From the NCBI RefSeq assembly GCF_964355755.1, contig NC_092677.1, positions 17,456,101-17,516,100 of the forward strand: a DNA stretch of 60,000 nt, read 5' to 3'. A model generated the notes under the pieces. It had not been told where the DNA came from and made no database searches. It worked only from the letters and a program-made list of their open reading frames with translations. Position numbers and translations under genes: made by a program. Positions 31,685-44,464 of this stretch are shown in pieces. The stretch is from Antedon mediterranea. Taxonomy: Eukaryota > Echinodermata > Crinoidea > Comatulida > Antedonidae. Position 1 is the stretch's first letter. Each line of letters starts with the position of its first letter.

Positions 31685-33813
31685 CAGGGCTCGATTTATC
31701 TTTTTCATGTTGCTAGCCCACTGGGCTAGTTCACTGTAGATTTCACTAGCCCATACATTATTTTACTAGCCCACTCATATCGCACCGTGATAGCAGGGCC
31801 ACCATATAAATGAATACAGGCATTTTGTACAATCTTAACGATCGGGAATTGCTACACATTTACATACATACTGTAATATTTCTTGAAAAATTACACAAAA
31901 TTGTATTTCTTTATTGTTCACATAAAAATTAACTTTGCGTCGCATAGTCTATTTCATGCTCACCACATTTACAGAATTGATTTATTGAGGTCTTTTTGTT
32001 GTTGGGCTTCAACTTAGCTGAGAAAACTTTTTAGATTCTGTCTACCTTAGGCCTAGCCTAGCCTTAACTAACCTGGCCCATATTAGATAACTGTAGTAGG
32101 GTAGCTAGGATAGACCTACCTAGATTGCATTGGAGCACCTGGCCTACTGCTACCAAAATGGTAGTACCTAGCTGCTGAGCAGCCATCATGATGCCAAATT
32201 AAACAATACAAACTCTTGTGTCTTGAGACTGCATACCGAACCTATTTTCTTATTGAAGCTTACAGAGGCCTTTTATCACTAAATGATTTGTTTTTGGTTT
32301 TATTTTAAACAAATTAAAAAATACCAAGCTTTTTGGCTTTTGATTCTATCTAGGCCTACGCATTATAAAATATGGCCTCCATGGCCTACCTACAGCTGGT
32401 ATAGAGCTAGACTTGCCCCAAGTCTGTATTTATTGTCTTTTTTTTTTATTTATTTGTTTTTATTTCGACCGCGATTTTTGTCTGAAAATACAGACTTGTG
32501 AAACACGTATAGAAATCGATTTGCAGACCGCAAACCTCCGATAAGAATGACGTAGGTTATCATACCGTATTTGGCTATATGGGGCGGGCGGTATGTAAAT
32601 ATGGATTTTGAATCAACCAATGATCATTTTGTTTCAAAATGAAAAAGATCGAGTACGTACAGTGCTGAATGTACTATCGAGACTGAACAACTGTTGATGA
32701 AATATAAAATCGTGTTGCCAAGTTGTTTTGTTTATTAATTGTTTAGTCCTCCTGCGTAGGGCTACTCAACTCGTACGTATGACCTGCCAAATAAAACGCC
32801 AATAAATAAGGTACATACCACCACCGACCGGCACACAACAGGGCTACACCACCACAAACACAGAACAGGACAGGGTCTGGGTGGGAATTATAAAATCAAA
32901 TTATCTCCGCATAATATGATCCATTCAATGTTTGATTTGGCGGAGAAGCTAGCCTATCATATCAAGACGAGTTTTCATGTTCTTGGGAAAAATCCCATCA
33001 AATGTTTACCAGACTACTAGGCATATAAAATCATTTATAGCCTTCAGAAACTTTCATCAATGTATACCCAAGTACACATTGTCTAAACGTAGCATAGCGC
33101 ATGCGTATCATCTTAGATGTTGAGTCTTTGAAATTCTGAAATATGAATATTAAAACTGCCTGCGAGTGAGTAGCCAATGGCATGCGGCTGAAACTAGTCA
33201 ACTGGATAATTTATGCACCAAGAATTCTTGGTGTCAAACCACGTGACTTATGCGTGTTTCCCCAGACGGAGTATCCAAACTCAAGTAATACATGTATGAA
33301 ACGCCATATGTGCAAAAATATTTATATTTTTACTAATATTAAGACAAAACTCCGTCTGGAGCCCAGACTAGTATAGAGCCAGCCACCCAGCCCTACAAAA
33401 TATCCCTAGCTCTGATCTGTGACAACCAGGCCTGACAAGACCAGACAAGTTATTTTTAACATTGACAAAATTCTACTACATTTGGCCAATCACAGTTCTT
33501 TATTTTGGTCATATTTTTGTGAAGTGTAACAAAAACATAAATGGCCAATCATAATTCGGGAAATTTGCTTGATTATGAGAGGCTCCGCCTACTTCATCTC
33601 TTGTTATGGCCACAGCAGCGCGCGAGTGGTTTTTTTTGCTGATGTTGCCAAGGCATGTCTTTTATGCTGGAATTATTTTTATGAGGTCATTTCGTCCCAA
33701 TTTCGAGTTCCCACAACCTACTAGCCATCCGGGCTTAAAGGAAGATACTTTAGGTAGCCCGGAGCTGTTTTTACTAGCCATTGTACGCCGGGCTAGCACT
33801 AAATCGAGCCCTG
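31685..33813. mobile_element. hAT-like non-autonomous element, ends CAGGGCTCGATTTA
   Basis: The inverted termini CAGGGCTCGATTTA / TAAATCGAGCCCTG are flanked by GTTGT (31680-31684 and 33814-33818). CTAGCCC (or its complement) is repeated several times just inside both ends. The 5-bp duplication and CAGGG start are compatible with the hAT5 group; that is inference. No transposase frame was recognised in the 2129 bp. Confidence 0.85.
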
Positions 33814-34280
33814 GTTGTACACTTAAACGGTACCACCAACCGTTTTTACAAGCATCATACGACTACGACGCGTTGTACGCGCCTCCCCAACTGTTCAGAC
33901 ATATTTTAGTTTATTGTCGTACGCTAAACACTCTAAACGCCATGATTCTGAACAAGGCCTAAGAAAAAGATTCAACTCAATTTGTTTTCATTATTACACA
34001 GCTGAATGAAATATTTATCACTTATGGTATTTTATACATCCTGAGACATTAACCACAATAATATCAATGTTTCAATGCCTACAGATCCCAAAAGATAATT
34101 TTGTCATTGTACACCCTGTTAATGTTACACAGTGTAATACACTAGTGCACTAAGGCCAAGTGTTTGAACTCACTATTTGATAAACCACTATAAAACTAGA
34201 ACTGGACTTTTCTAATCATGTTATATTAAGTTAAATTAGGTCAGTACAATACAAGTCAAATATTGTTTACATTAATTATT
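33814..34280. other. No recognisable feature
   Basis: AT-rich sequence between the hAT-like element and the tandem array. No open frame or repeat that I can support. Confidence 0.4.
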
Positions 34281-34870
34281 ATTTGTCAAATCGTGTTTTG
34301 TTTACTTCAAGATTGATTTTGTTTAATGATGTACAGGGCATGCTTTGCTATTTGTGTTTTAACTTAAATTTTTTTCCTATTTTTTTAAAAATTTTGGTTC
34401 ACGGACAGACAGTGTGTCTCATTGATAATGCATTATTTTGTATTTGGTTTAATGATGTACAGGGCATGCTTTGCTATTTGTGTTTTAACTTTAATTTTTT
34501 TCCTATTTTTTTTTAAATTTTGGTTCACGGACAGACAGTGTGTCTCATTGATAATGCATTATTTTGTATTTGGTTTAATGATGTACAGGGCATGCTTTGC
34601 TATTTGTGTTTTAACTTTAATTTTTTTCCTATTTTTTTTAAATTTTGGTTCACGGACAGACAGTGTGTCTCATTGATAATGCATTATTTTGTATTTTGTT
34701 TATTTTATAGATTTTGTTTGATTTTGTATGCTTTGTATTTTAATTGGTTTTATTTTGTTGACACCCTGATTACAGTCTCTCTTATTGATAGTGTATTCAT
34801 TTTTAGGGTATGCTTTGTTATTTGTATTTTAACCTTTTTTTCCTCATTTGTTTCATTCTGGTTGGCACCA
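34281..34870. repeat. Tandem array of ~119-bp units
   Basis: Three nearly identical units (about 34325-34690) contain TTAATGATGTACAGGGCATG, then GGTTCACGGACAGACAGTGT and CTCATTGATAATGCATTATT. Degenerate units follow to about 34870. Open frames here (34283-34876) are products of the repeat. Confidence 0.9.
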
Positions 34871-36026
34871 TTCTGACAACCAATAAATAACTTAATAGTA
34901 CAAACACAAGGGATTAGTTACATGATGGAGGTGCAGGCATGGGTAAAACATACCAAGGATTGTTTCATTCTGTTTAGCACCAATGTGTGTCACACAAAAA
35001 GTGACAACCAATTTAAAATACTGTAGTACAAAAACAAAAGAATGCAGTTAATTATAATAATTGATGGAGGGCCAGCCAGGCATGAGTAAAACAGACACCA
35101 AGGACCAAAGCATTTTGATAACATGCTAATACTATACAAAGCTGTCAGTAAGGGGGGGGGGGGGGGTAGCTTTTGAACTCTTCATTGCATATTTTGGGAG
35201 TATATTTTATCTTTTTCATCAATTATGAAACATAGGGGAAACTATAAATCAATAATTATTGGAATGTATGATCAATAGAAATTTTTTGCCCGCACCTGGC
35301 CTTTAAGACAAAATATATTCTGTGGTCCCTGTAATAGAAGCCGTCAATAGAGCCTATGCCAGTTGAAACCTGGTCCTGAATGCTTCAATTGTACAGTATC
35401 TTCTTTCGATGGCTTTACATTAGATGCGATATTTTTTGGTAGATCAGGTCTGCCTACATATCGTTCACCTAATACAATATCTTTATCATTGCGTCGAGCA
35501 CATACACTATTCATCAGCCTTTCTCTAAAAGGAAATGTTTTCTTTGTGTAGATTTTCTTCACTACCCACTGTTTTTTTCGTTTTGGGAATGCCAAGCCAA
35601 ACCTGAAAGTGAGCGCACTAAAAATACAAAAGTACACTGTTTCTACAAATATTCTACTTTCAGAATATGTAATAAAAAATAAACTTCACCATGTAGTTTA
35701 GAATCTATGACTGTTTTAAAAAAGGCATAATTTTGACGTAATTTTAAGTCGAAATTGTTTAAAAGTTGGTAAAATTACTAGAAAGGCTAAAAAAACAAAA
35801 ATCACGCAATAAAAGATATTTTTAGCGCTAAAAAAAAAATTGTGTGCGCGGGGGAATTTGTTACATGCTTAAAATGACATAAGCGTAGAAAATAGATTAG
35901 ATATTGATTTTTTTCGCATTTTAAATTTTTAAACGCGCGTGAGTGCAATTTAAAATGTTTATGGTTTTCTAACTATGTTAAATACGCAAAATTCCTAAAA
36001 TCGCGCGTAACTTACGCTGCGTGACT
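34871..36026. other. Region with one unidentified minus-strand open frame
   Basis: A 97-codon minus frame (35344-35637) contains KKQWVVKKIYTKKTFPFRER, then RRNDKDIVLGERYVGRPDLP, and looks protein-like. I cannot name a family. A G15 run lies at about 35153-35167. The rest is AT-rich. Confidence 0.35.
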
Positions 36027-36540
36027 CTAAGGTAAAAAAACGAAATGTCCTGTACATCTACAGCTACAGGTCAATCTTATGACTGCTTTTACCGCATTAT
36101 GTTTAATAACTTTACTCTTTAATGTTGGCATCATCACATCATGTATAGCTTGGCAAGTTTCCTTGACCACAAAACAAGCAGTAGCCGGAGAAACTCCGAA
36201 CAAATGACCAATAGTGCGAAACTCGCAGTTGGTAGCCAAATGCCACAATGTTATTGCAACTTTTAACAAAACACTTAAAGACTTCCGGAAAGTGGAGTCT
36301 GGTTTGTAAAGTTCATTGTGTAGTTGTGCACAAAGATAAATAAAAGATTCTTTGCTCATCCTAAAATTTCTTCGCCAATCTTCTTTCGTAAAACTATCTT
36401 GAACAATCGATTGCCAAAAAACTCCTACCATCCTTTTTTTAATCCAAATGGATCGATCTTGACCATAAGACAATGGCTTACCCCCACTAAAACTAACTGA
36501 ATCCAACGGTGCCGCCTTCTCCAAAGGGCCAATTTACATC
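36027..36540 (-). pseudogene. PIF/Harbinger transposase, N-terminal fragment
   Basis: The protein reads WRRNFRMSKESFIYLCAQLH, then DSTFRKSLSVLLKVAITLWH, then EFRTIGHLFGVSPATACFVV and KETCQAI. This is the helical N-terminal part of HARBI1-like nucleases, which mobilise PIF/Harbinger elements. A donor-like GCG|GTAAAA follows HNA, so a split gene is possible. The DDE core (GTHIPI-like motif) is not found downstream toward 35 kb, so the copy is truncated. It is on the same strand as the C-terminal Harbinger fragment at 55.8-56.1 kb but in the wrong order to be the same copy. Confidence 0.85.
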
Positions 36541-37480
36541 GACCCTGCATTGCTCTACGGAATTCCTGCCTACTTCTTCTCACTCGACGCCGGGCCTAGT
36601 TTCTTCGTTGAAATTAAATTGGTGATTTGATCTACTACTATTCTTCAGAAAACGATGTGCAAACATTAGTAGTTAAGCAATAATACAATTGTTTTGATCC
36701 ATATTAAATACCGTTATTTGATGCTTTTTTTGATAAAGTTCGATAGGCCTAGTGTAGATCGACAACGCTTAATAATAATATTAACTTGAGCGGATATGAC
36801 GTGAATTTATCGAAATCGTATCATCGAGCACAAAGATGTGCTGCGAATGGTTTAGCCTCTTCTTTTAGTTCTTTAACCTTGCCCACCTTCTTTTCCTTCA
36901 TCATCCAAGTTTTCAGTTTTGCTGATGGTGGCGCATCTGACCTCTTTCTTCTTTGATTTAAGTCTACTTGATATGCTGCACGCTTCATTGTCTTTTAGGC
37001 AAGACCATAATTCTTCTTGTAAAGTAGAGTTGCATACTTCATCTTGACATGCAGAGTTGAGGCCAGCAGACGTTTCATGTACAGATCTTTTTTGTTTCTC
37101 TTCTTGTTAATCAAATTTATAGTTGTCTTTAGTGATTCTGTGGTGAATTTCAGAAATATCCTTGATATGGGAGATGTTATGATGCCACTTAGTTTGAGAT
37201 ATTGTCTTCGTTTTGGTGTGGTTTTCGTGACTAAATGGGTTATTACCTCAGCATATTTTTTACTTGTTCTTGGCAACGTTTTCTTAGCCCGTCTGATTTA
37301 GCAGATTTAGATGTAGATGGAGAATTAGTTGTTGTTGCAGGTGCTTCTGCAGCTGGTGTTTTTATTTCTTCTGCTTGATGTTTCTTTTATTTCTTTTCTG
37401 CATACTTTTTTCTTCTTTGGTTTTCCCTACGCTTTGCCCGGTATTCTCTTTTTGCTTTTTCCGTGATTCCTGTAGCTGCT
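36541..37480 (-). pseudogene. Decayed basic protein fragment of a repetitive gene family
   Basis: Minus-strand pieces RRENQRRKKYAEK (about 37380-37430), then PAAEAPATTTNSPSTS, then MPRTSKKYAEVITHLVTKTT and YLKLSGIITSPI (36995-37276) form a Lys/Arg-rich protein broken by stops and frame changes. The arrangement recalls multicopy transposon-associated proteins of invertebrates. I cannot assign a family. Confidence 0.35.
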
Positions 37481-38165
37481 ACAGTATACACCAACTCGTG
37501 TTTTTGGTTTGGTTTGGGTTAGGGTTAGGAAAAATTGGATAACAACCAAACGTAGGCCTCTTAGATATGTATGAGTTGTTTTTTTTCTTTGTTGACAATT
37601 ATTAAAATATTCGATCAAAGTTACCTTCGGCATCCAACAAATAGTCCGACCTTCTGGCATTGCTTCTGACTTCGGTGTATGTTATTTGAAACAAGTTCTG
37701 GACGCTATCAGGGGTAAGTTTAGTTGATTCACTTTTTATAAACGCCTTCCGACATGCTATCGAATTTTCCCATTGCATGTTTCCAATCCAGATAGTTTTC
37801 TTTAAAATAAAAATATTTATGTTTAATAATTATGTGTTATACTGTAACTGCACTGGAGTGATAAAATTATTTTTCATTAATATAAATAAATTCTAATCAA
37901 ATTATACAACTGATTGTAAATATACAGTCATAGAGTCTGATGTATCAATTTAACTGATTGAACCGCCCGAACGACGATTATATATTATTATGTTACCGTT
38001 TAAACAATGTTTTTAGGAATAGGCAATTCATGAAAAGTTCAAAAACAATTGTTTACAAACCTTTAAAATCCGTGTTCTGTCTAAAACATAAACTTCACCG
38101 CGCTAGAAACAATATGAGTTTTTGTATCCATTGCCGTTATGTATGTATTTATTCCTGATATATTT
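37481..38165. other. No recognisable gene
   Basis: AT-rich; only short open frames without family resemblance. Confidence 0.4.
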
Positions 38166-38526
38166 ATTCCTGATATATTTATTATTTATTTATTTATTTA
38201 TTAACAATATTTAACCAGGGTGGTAGAATCAGTCAAAAAGACTGGTCTCCCTTGGGGCCCATGGTACAATAGTACATTTGAAACTAAAATATAAAAATAA
38301 CAGTAACACAATAAAACTTAAACTACAGTAATGCCTTAAAGTTACTTTTGAAAACATTTAAATTACATGACAATTTAGTTTCTTCACTTAATGTGTTAAA
38401 AAGATCAGCACCTTTCCATTTAAATGAATGCTTATAGTACTCTGTTCTACATTTTTTCAGGGAAAGTGATTTGCAACTATTTCTTGTAAAATGATCATGA
38501 ATTAAGGTATTCGGGTACATCTTCAT
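38166..38526 (-). mobile_element. 3' end of a LINE (reverse transcriptase C-terminus, 3' UTR, AATA tail)
   Basis: On the minus strand HDHFTRNSCKSLSLKKCRTE, then YYKHSFKWKGADLFN and VFKSNFKALL, then stop, fits the C-terminus of CR1/L2-type reverse transcriptases (R-T-x(n)-F-x-W-x-G-A-x-x-x-N-x-L). The following 3' UTR contains GGGAGACCAGTCTTTTTGAC and ends in (AAATA/AAATAAAT)n at about 38180-38205. Confidence 0.75.
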
Positions 38527-39121
38527 TTAAACACTTAAACACTAAAGACGATCGTTTGAGATCAAATACATCACAAAGGTTTAATGTGACATAAGAAGAC
38601 GTGTGCATAAGAAACTTGATATACCTTTAAGTATAAAAATAAAAAGAACCGAATCTGCAGTATTTCAATATTTAAACATGTTTACAGTTTATATATTTCT
38701 GTAACCAATCTACATTGCGGCACTGATAACCGGTTCCTGAAGGTATACGATATATAAGTTATATACAAAACTATATAATTAACCAGTTAAGAAAAGTAAT
38801 AGGGTTAACCTTCTAAACGGTCATTAACCAAAAATAAAAAGTATCATCTATAATTTAGAGAAAAAAATATTGGATTTAGACGGTGAATAAAAAATAATGC
38901 AATATTTGTTCATGTCATTTACATGATATATTGATAGTGACATTCGTAAATATGTTTTTATAAAAGTTACAGCCATAAAAAAAGTTTTCCAATTAATCCC
39001 ACACTTTATATTCAGAATGAAACAATAGTTTATTACACTTACGGGGTTCGCATGAATGTAGAAATTCTTCCAATCGGTGCGGCCAGATAAAGTATTGACC
39101 ATATAGGCCAAAAGATACAAG
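38527..39121. other. No recognisable feature
   Basis: AT-rich sequence up to the left terminus of the next element. A 90-codon minus frame (38848-39120) has no resemblance that I can name. Confidence 0.35.
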
Positions 39122-39479
39122 TGGGTGTTTCCATAAATTAAGGGGCCAGTGGGTATTTTAGTATTGGTGATAGTTAGTTTGCTGTTTACTCTAAATTGGT
39201 AATAGTTATTTAAAAAATAATTTTATCATATGATAGAACAATAATATGGATTAATACTATTACATGTTGGAAAAAAAAAATTGCAAAAAAACCCGATTAA
39301 AAAAAAAAAAAATATCGTGATGTCTAGCTCATTTTATTAAAATATGTGTGACATTTAAATACACTGACATATCAGAGTTAAAAAAATATACTACAGCAAT
39401 AGTTATTTTGTATTTATTTATCATCACAATAGAGTACAAAGCAACGTTAAATATAAGCTAATTACAATTTCCCACGATT

Positions 39480-40345
39480 TTTTGTTTTCCACACAACGGT
39501 CCACGGCTACGTCCAGCATCACAACGTAACATTTCGTGTCTCACTTTGTTACGTTGTTAGTACGATCTTTATTAGTGAACAGACACAAGAAGTACCACTA
39601 TAATGACGAAAATCGAATTACATTCACTACAACAGATCACTGAAATTTACCTTACACAATGTTCTACAAAATGGCGATTTTATTTAGTCAGTTACAGACG
39701 AAAAACTATTTTTTTAGAACATTTCGTGTCTCGTATATTTGTTACGTAGTTATTCATAGACCATCGGTGGTGAACGCCGCAAGAGCTATTTCTGAAGTTG
39801 AATGTCACATGATTCAAGAAGCAGGCGAACTAAAGTCTCGGCGAAAAAATCATCGCTAGGATCCGCGCTAATTTCGAGTTACAGCGGTAGAGACTTTTCG
39901 TGTCCCTCTGTTACGTTGTTTCAACTGTTACGTTGTAAATAACTTCTACGCGCTTCATTGCATGTAAGTTTTGTGTATTCTTATTTTGTTAGTTTTTAGA
40001 ATTTAGAAAATAGTGGGTTATAATGAAAAATACAAGAGGATTAAACGGCAAAACTATCTTCGTACTCTAACGTCAACATCATAGTCAAAAACTGGGTGTC
40101 GTATACACAATAAGACACGGTTACGTTGGTAGTTTGTTGATACTATATACGGTAGTTGATATTTGTTTTAATGTGGTAGGAATGTTGTTTATCTCATAGC
40201 AGCTTCATAATGTATACCCAATGAACAGATATGTCTATAATTGATTAATATTTAACAAATTAATGAGCAAAATTGCAAAACATTTTCCACTAGGCAGGTT
40301 ACAGCGTAACATCGTAGAAGATACGCCGTGTCTTGTTACGTAGTG
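39480..40345. repeat. Dispersed iterons TTCGTGTCTC/GTTACGTTG
   Basis: At least five clusters: TTTCGTGTCTCACTTTGTTACGTTG (39531), TTTCGTGTCTCGTATATTTGTTACG (39721), TTTCGTGTCCCTCTGTTACG (39896), GACACGGTTACGTTG (40115) and GTGTCTTGTTACGTAG (40329). The spacing is irregular (about 70-220 bp). Confidence 0.65.
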
Positions 40346-41019
40346 TACTAGAGTGTAGTATTTTGCAAATAATTAGCAATTAGTTACCATAAAATCTTTA
40401 AATTTTACATTATGTGTTTGCTATTTGGTTATTGCTTCTATATGACACAGAAAAATAAAAAGTTATTTAATTATTGTCACAAGAAATAGGGATAAAAGTC
40501 CATAGTTTACAACCACTTTGAGAATAAAAACAAATTCGTCGTTTTTGACTATTCTATTTGTTACTGTGGGAAAAAAAAAGAATTTTAATTGGTTCATTTC
40601 AGTTATAATAAAAAACATATTACACAAAATAATGTGTAATATTAGTACATAATTTTGTTTATTTATTTAACGTTGCTATTCGACAAGATAAAATATGAAT
40701 TAAATGTTTACTATAATATACATTTAAAATACCCTCCACAATAGTGAGCGAGTCCAAGCAACTTGGTTGTCGCGTATGCGCGCCTATCATATTTGGGCGA
40801 TTTCACTTGATGTGTAGGGAATATTTAACTTGTTTCAATTACAATCTACGGAAGATATACTAAGGTTTTATAAATTTAATAATAATTAATAACTTTATTT
40901 AAATTGATAAAAACAATCACATATAATATAAACGCAAGGCTGTGGATAACAATTTATTATGAACGAAATCAAATCAAAACAACAAAGAAAAATAGGTTCT
41001 CCTAATAGTAATAGGATAG

Positions 41020-41490
41020 TATTACCACGTGCTTGGGCAATGAACTCTGCTCCACATTGCGATAAATTTATTTTTAGCTGGCTCGGCGACTCCGAAGCTG
41101 AAAGGGGTGACTGGTATTTCTACAGGTCTGTTAGATAATTATTAAGGGTTTTCCAAAATATCACGTGCTTGGCTAATGAACTCTCCTCCACATTGAGATC
41201 GCGTTTATTTTTTAGCTGACTCGGCGACTCCGGCGTTATTTCTACAGCGACAGTGTATATACTCCATGTACGTACGATGATTATTAATAGGGTTTTCCGA
41301 AACACCACGTGCTTGGCTAATAAAATTCTCCTCCAAATTGAGATCGCGTTTATTTTTAGCTGTTCAGTTTGATGAATCTTTATTTTTTAATTTTTATTGA
41401 AAACCAACGTGATTGCTGGCTCGGCGACTCCCGGTGCTCAAATGGGGTGACTGGTATCATTTCGGTCATGGTTCAGTGAACCTTTATTTT
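41020..41490. repeat. Tandem array of ~135-bp units
   Basis: Four diverged units share CACGTGCTTGG, AATGAACTCT, CCACATTGAGATCGCGTTTA and TTTTAGCTGGCTCGGCGACTCC. They start near 41026, 41162, 41305 and 41410. Confidence 0.8.
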
Positions 41491-41529
41491 GTTGGCCAAA
41501 ACCCACACGCTTGCTTCGTCGGCTCCCTA

Positions 41530-42300
41530 CAAAGAGATCGCGCTTAGTTTAATGGGGAACCTTACTCTTCGTTTTAAATATATTCCACAGACTTCAACAT
41601 TATAACTAGTCTACTGTTTTCCCGATGTGGTTTAAAAACAATTATAAAAGAATGAGAAATAAAGTCAACAGACATTTTACAACATTTAAAAATAATACGT
41701 AAAAAACATTTATACCCAGTATAACTAAGACAATATTATCAGTAACATATTAATTTTATTATAATAATAAAATGATAATAATAAATATTTGATAAATAAT
41801 ATTATTATTTTAAACTAATAATCTGAAAAGAAAGCCATAGTTTTAGTCAAATCAATTTATGAGCATAACTCAAGAAAGACAAATATATACAGTGTTCATT
41901 TATTGTTTTATAATTAATAATAATAAATATTATAATCCATCAACATAAGATAAGAAAACACTTTCTTTAGTATAGTAGGCCTAACATATTTTATAATAAT
42001 AATAGATATATTTATTTTTATTTAAATTTGTATAATTTATATTATATTAAAAATTACATACTTTATATATTTCTATATGATGATGAATCAAATTTAACCC
42101 AGATGGGCAAATCTAATGTTTCATTGTCATTTTTTTCATCTATATAGATCAGCAGTTTATCAACAATGTTACCGTTCCAATTGAGAACTGCATTTAACCC
42201 CAAAAATAGAGATGCTGCATCAACAAAAAGACCAACCAAAGAAACATCAGCCCACAGACGGTTCTCGAATACACAGTAATTTCAGCGTAAAAAAAAATTA
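41530..42300. other. Very AT-rich stretch
   Basis: Mostly ATAATAAT-type low-complexity sequence. No open frames of note. Confidence 0.5.
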
Positions 42301-42379
42301 CATAACTCAAATTAAATTATTAAACAGGGTTACATCAGGTGGTTAAAATCAGCACTGAAAGTACGAACCAACTTTATAT

Positions 42380-42570
42380 ACCATTGAGTAAACATTTTAG
42401 AAGTAATGCGCGTTGTCACACTTTAAAAATAATGTATTTGTTCTTGTTGACTTATTTAAGTGAACTTTTTGGTGTCTCTGTTACACGTGAAAACTTCAAT
42501 TTTTTATTGCATGAATTATATTGTTTTATTGATTAAAAGATAGTATTTGATATACTATTTTTACCAGTTT
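42380..42570. repeat. Direct repeat flanking the hAT-like insertion (other copy 44480-44640)
   Basis: CACACTTTAAAAAT, then AAGTGAAC, GTGTCTCTGTTACACGTGAAAA and ATATTGTTTTATTG recur in order at 44480-44640. A third, shorter copy is near 44930. Confidence 0.75.
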
Positions 42571-42581
42571 ATCAATTGTAT

Positions 42582-44464
42582 CAGGGCTCGCAGAATCCTA
42601 AAATATTTGGTTGCCCTTCGGGCAAGTAGGTTTTGCATTTTGGTTGCCCTCATCATTTTTTACTTGCCCACCATTTTAACGTTTTATACCGCGACTGCAC
42701 CGCGAAAAAACGTCGGTGAAAAACGCCTGTGCTTAATACACTGTGGTGATTTTTTCGATGGATTTTAAGTAGTGAAAACAATTTTTCAAATTTTTTCAAT
42801 TACACAGTGATGTAGGCCAATCTTTTAAGAACATTTTACAGTAATTTATTTTCTCATACGATCCTCCGTGCAAGAGTTGCGATTGTTTAATTAACATGGT
42901 GTCCTGAAATCCCTTGAAAACGCTATGTTATTTCTGTCGGTTACGCTTCGTTGCACGGCATTGTTTGTCATCGATCGAAGATGTGTTCCCTTTCGTGAAT
43001 GAAAAAGGCGTATTCACGTGGGTTTACTTTGGGAGCAAAAACGTTTTGCTTCTATTGTGCAATGACATTCCGAAATCAAGCTATTTTGCGATATTCAAAA
43101 TGTAGTGGCCTAGATATGGCACTAATTGTCTTACAATTATTTAATAGATATATCTAAAATATTGCCTATAGAAATGTAGGCCTAGGCCTAAAAAGTTTAA
43201 ACAAAGTACTTATGAAGGTGATGAGCTTGCCGAAGTCTAGTTGAAATCATAGAGAAGAAAAAAAAAAAACATCAACTGACGTCCGTCTTAGTGACGTGAA
43301 ACAATACGCATGCGTATAGCAAAAAACCTCACAGCAGCACTGCCTGCCGTACGTAGGAGCACATGTGTGGAGAGTGCGGGCTTGTGGAAGTTTACTTGTT
43401 GTTTCAGTAGAAGCTCGCACAGGTTGGATGAAAACAACAATCTGCTCGTACAAGTTGGTGATTGAAAACAACACAAGGGAACTGTGCCGAATTGTGGTGA
43501 AAACCACGTGCTCCGCCAAGTTGGAGTTTTTGAAAGTTCAACTCTCGGCGATACCCGAAGAAGTGTATTATTTTCAATGTGGATAATAAAAAATAAACTA
43601 ACTATTTAAGTATTCAATGTATTTATTAAATTAAATAAATTATTAGGCCTATTAAATTTATATTCTGTAATATTTATAAAAAAAATGGTAGGCCTACTTG
43701 CCTGTGTTAAAAACATCGGCCGCCGAATCCAACTCCCGGTGCCTATTTGGCACAGACAATTAAAATTACGTATTTATTATAATTTAATAATATGTATTTT
43801 CAATACAAATGTACATTTGAACAATAATTACAGTAATTCAGCAAATTATTTATTACACACAAAATACATAACATGAATGTAATTAAACATAGGCCTAATC
43901 TACTATAGGCTGTATAGGCCACATAATTAATAAATAAATATTACCACCGTAAAATGATGTCGATAATTGAGAAAAACAAAAACATACTAGCCCCTATTTT
44001 TTTTGGTTTATAGTATAACTAGGGAGTTGTTAATTAGAAACTCCCTGGTATAATAACTTCAAATAAGTTAAAATAAGCCGAGAGTTCAACGCTTCCTATT
44101 TCGCGATCAATGGATGCCGCAAGAGACCGCGTGCTATATGACAGACCTGGAAACTCTATACGCAACGACTTGATACGCCCGACTGCATAGAAACACATGT
44201 TTTGGCTCCTGGAGATAACGTTCCATACCACCGATCCATACATTTACTTAACAAACACTACACTGGTCTCGACGTCAAGAGAATTCGTTCGTGCGCGACT
44301 ATTATTTTCATTGTTACAGTATTTCACAACCCCTGTAAAACATCGTGGACATTTTCGGTGATTTTAAGAGGTTGCCCGTCGGGACATGACATGTTAAGTT
44401 TTAATTGCCCGAGGTATTTTTTTGGTTGCCGCGGGACGTCGGGCAAGCGATTCTGCGAGCCCTG
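42582..44464. mobile_element. hAT-like non-autonomous element, ends CAGGGCTCGCAGAATC
   Basis: The inverted termini CAGGGCTCGCAGAATC / GATTCTGCGAGCCCTG are flanked by TGTAT (42577-42581 and 44465-44469). TTGCCC and CGGGCAA are repeated inside both ends, the same architecture as the 31685-33813 element with different iterons. An inner open frame (43365-43586) reads LVIENNTRELCRIVVKTTCS, perhaps captured sequence. No transposase was recognised. Confidence 0.88.

Noticed and set aside
34283-34876. Repeated open frames with hydrophobic FAICVLTLIFFLFF-like segments
   Set aside because: Products of the ~119-bp tandem array; T-rich DNA gives Phe/Leu-rich frames by chance.
42547-42768. Small plus-strand gene at the left end of the hAT-like element
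   Set aside because: The frame runs across the terminal repeat and TTGCCC iterons of the element, with no motif.
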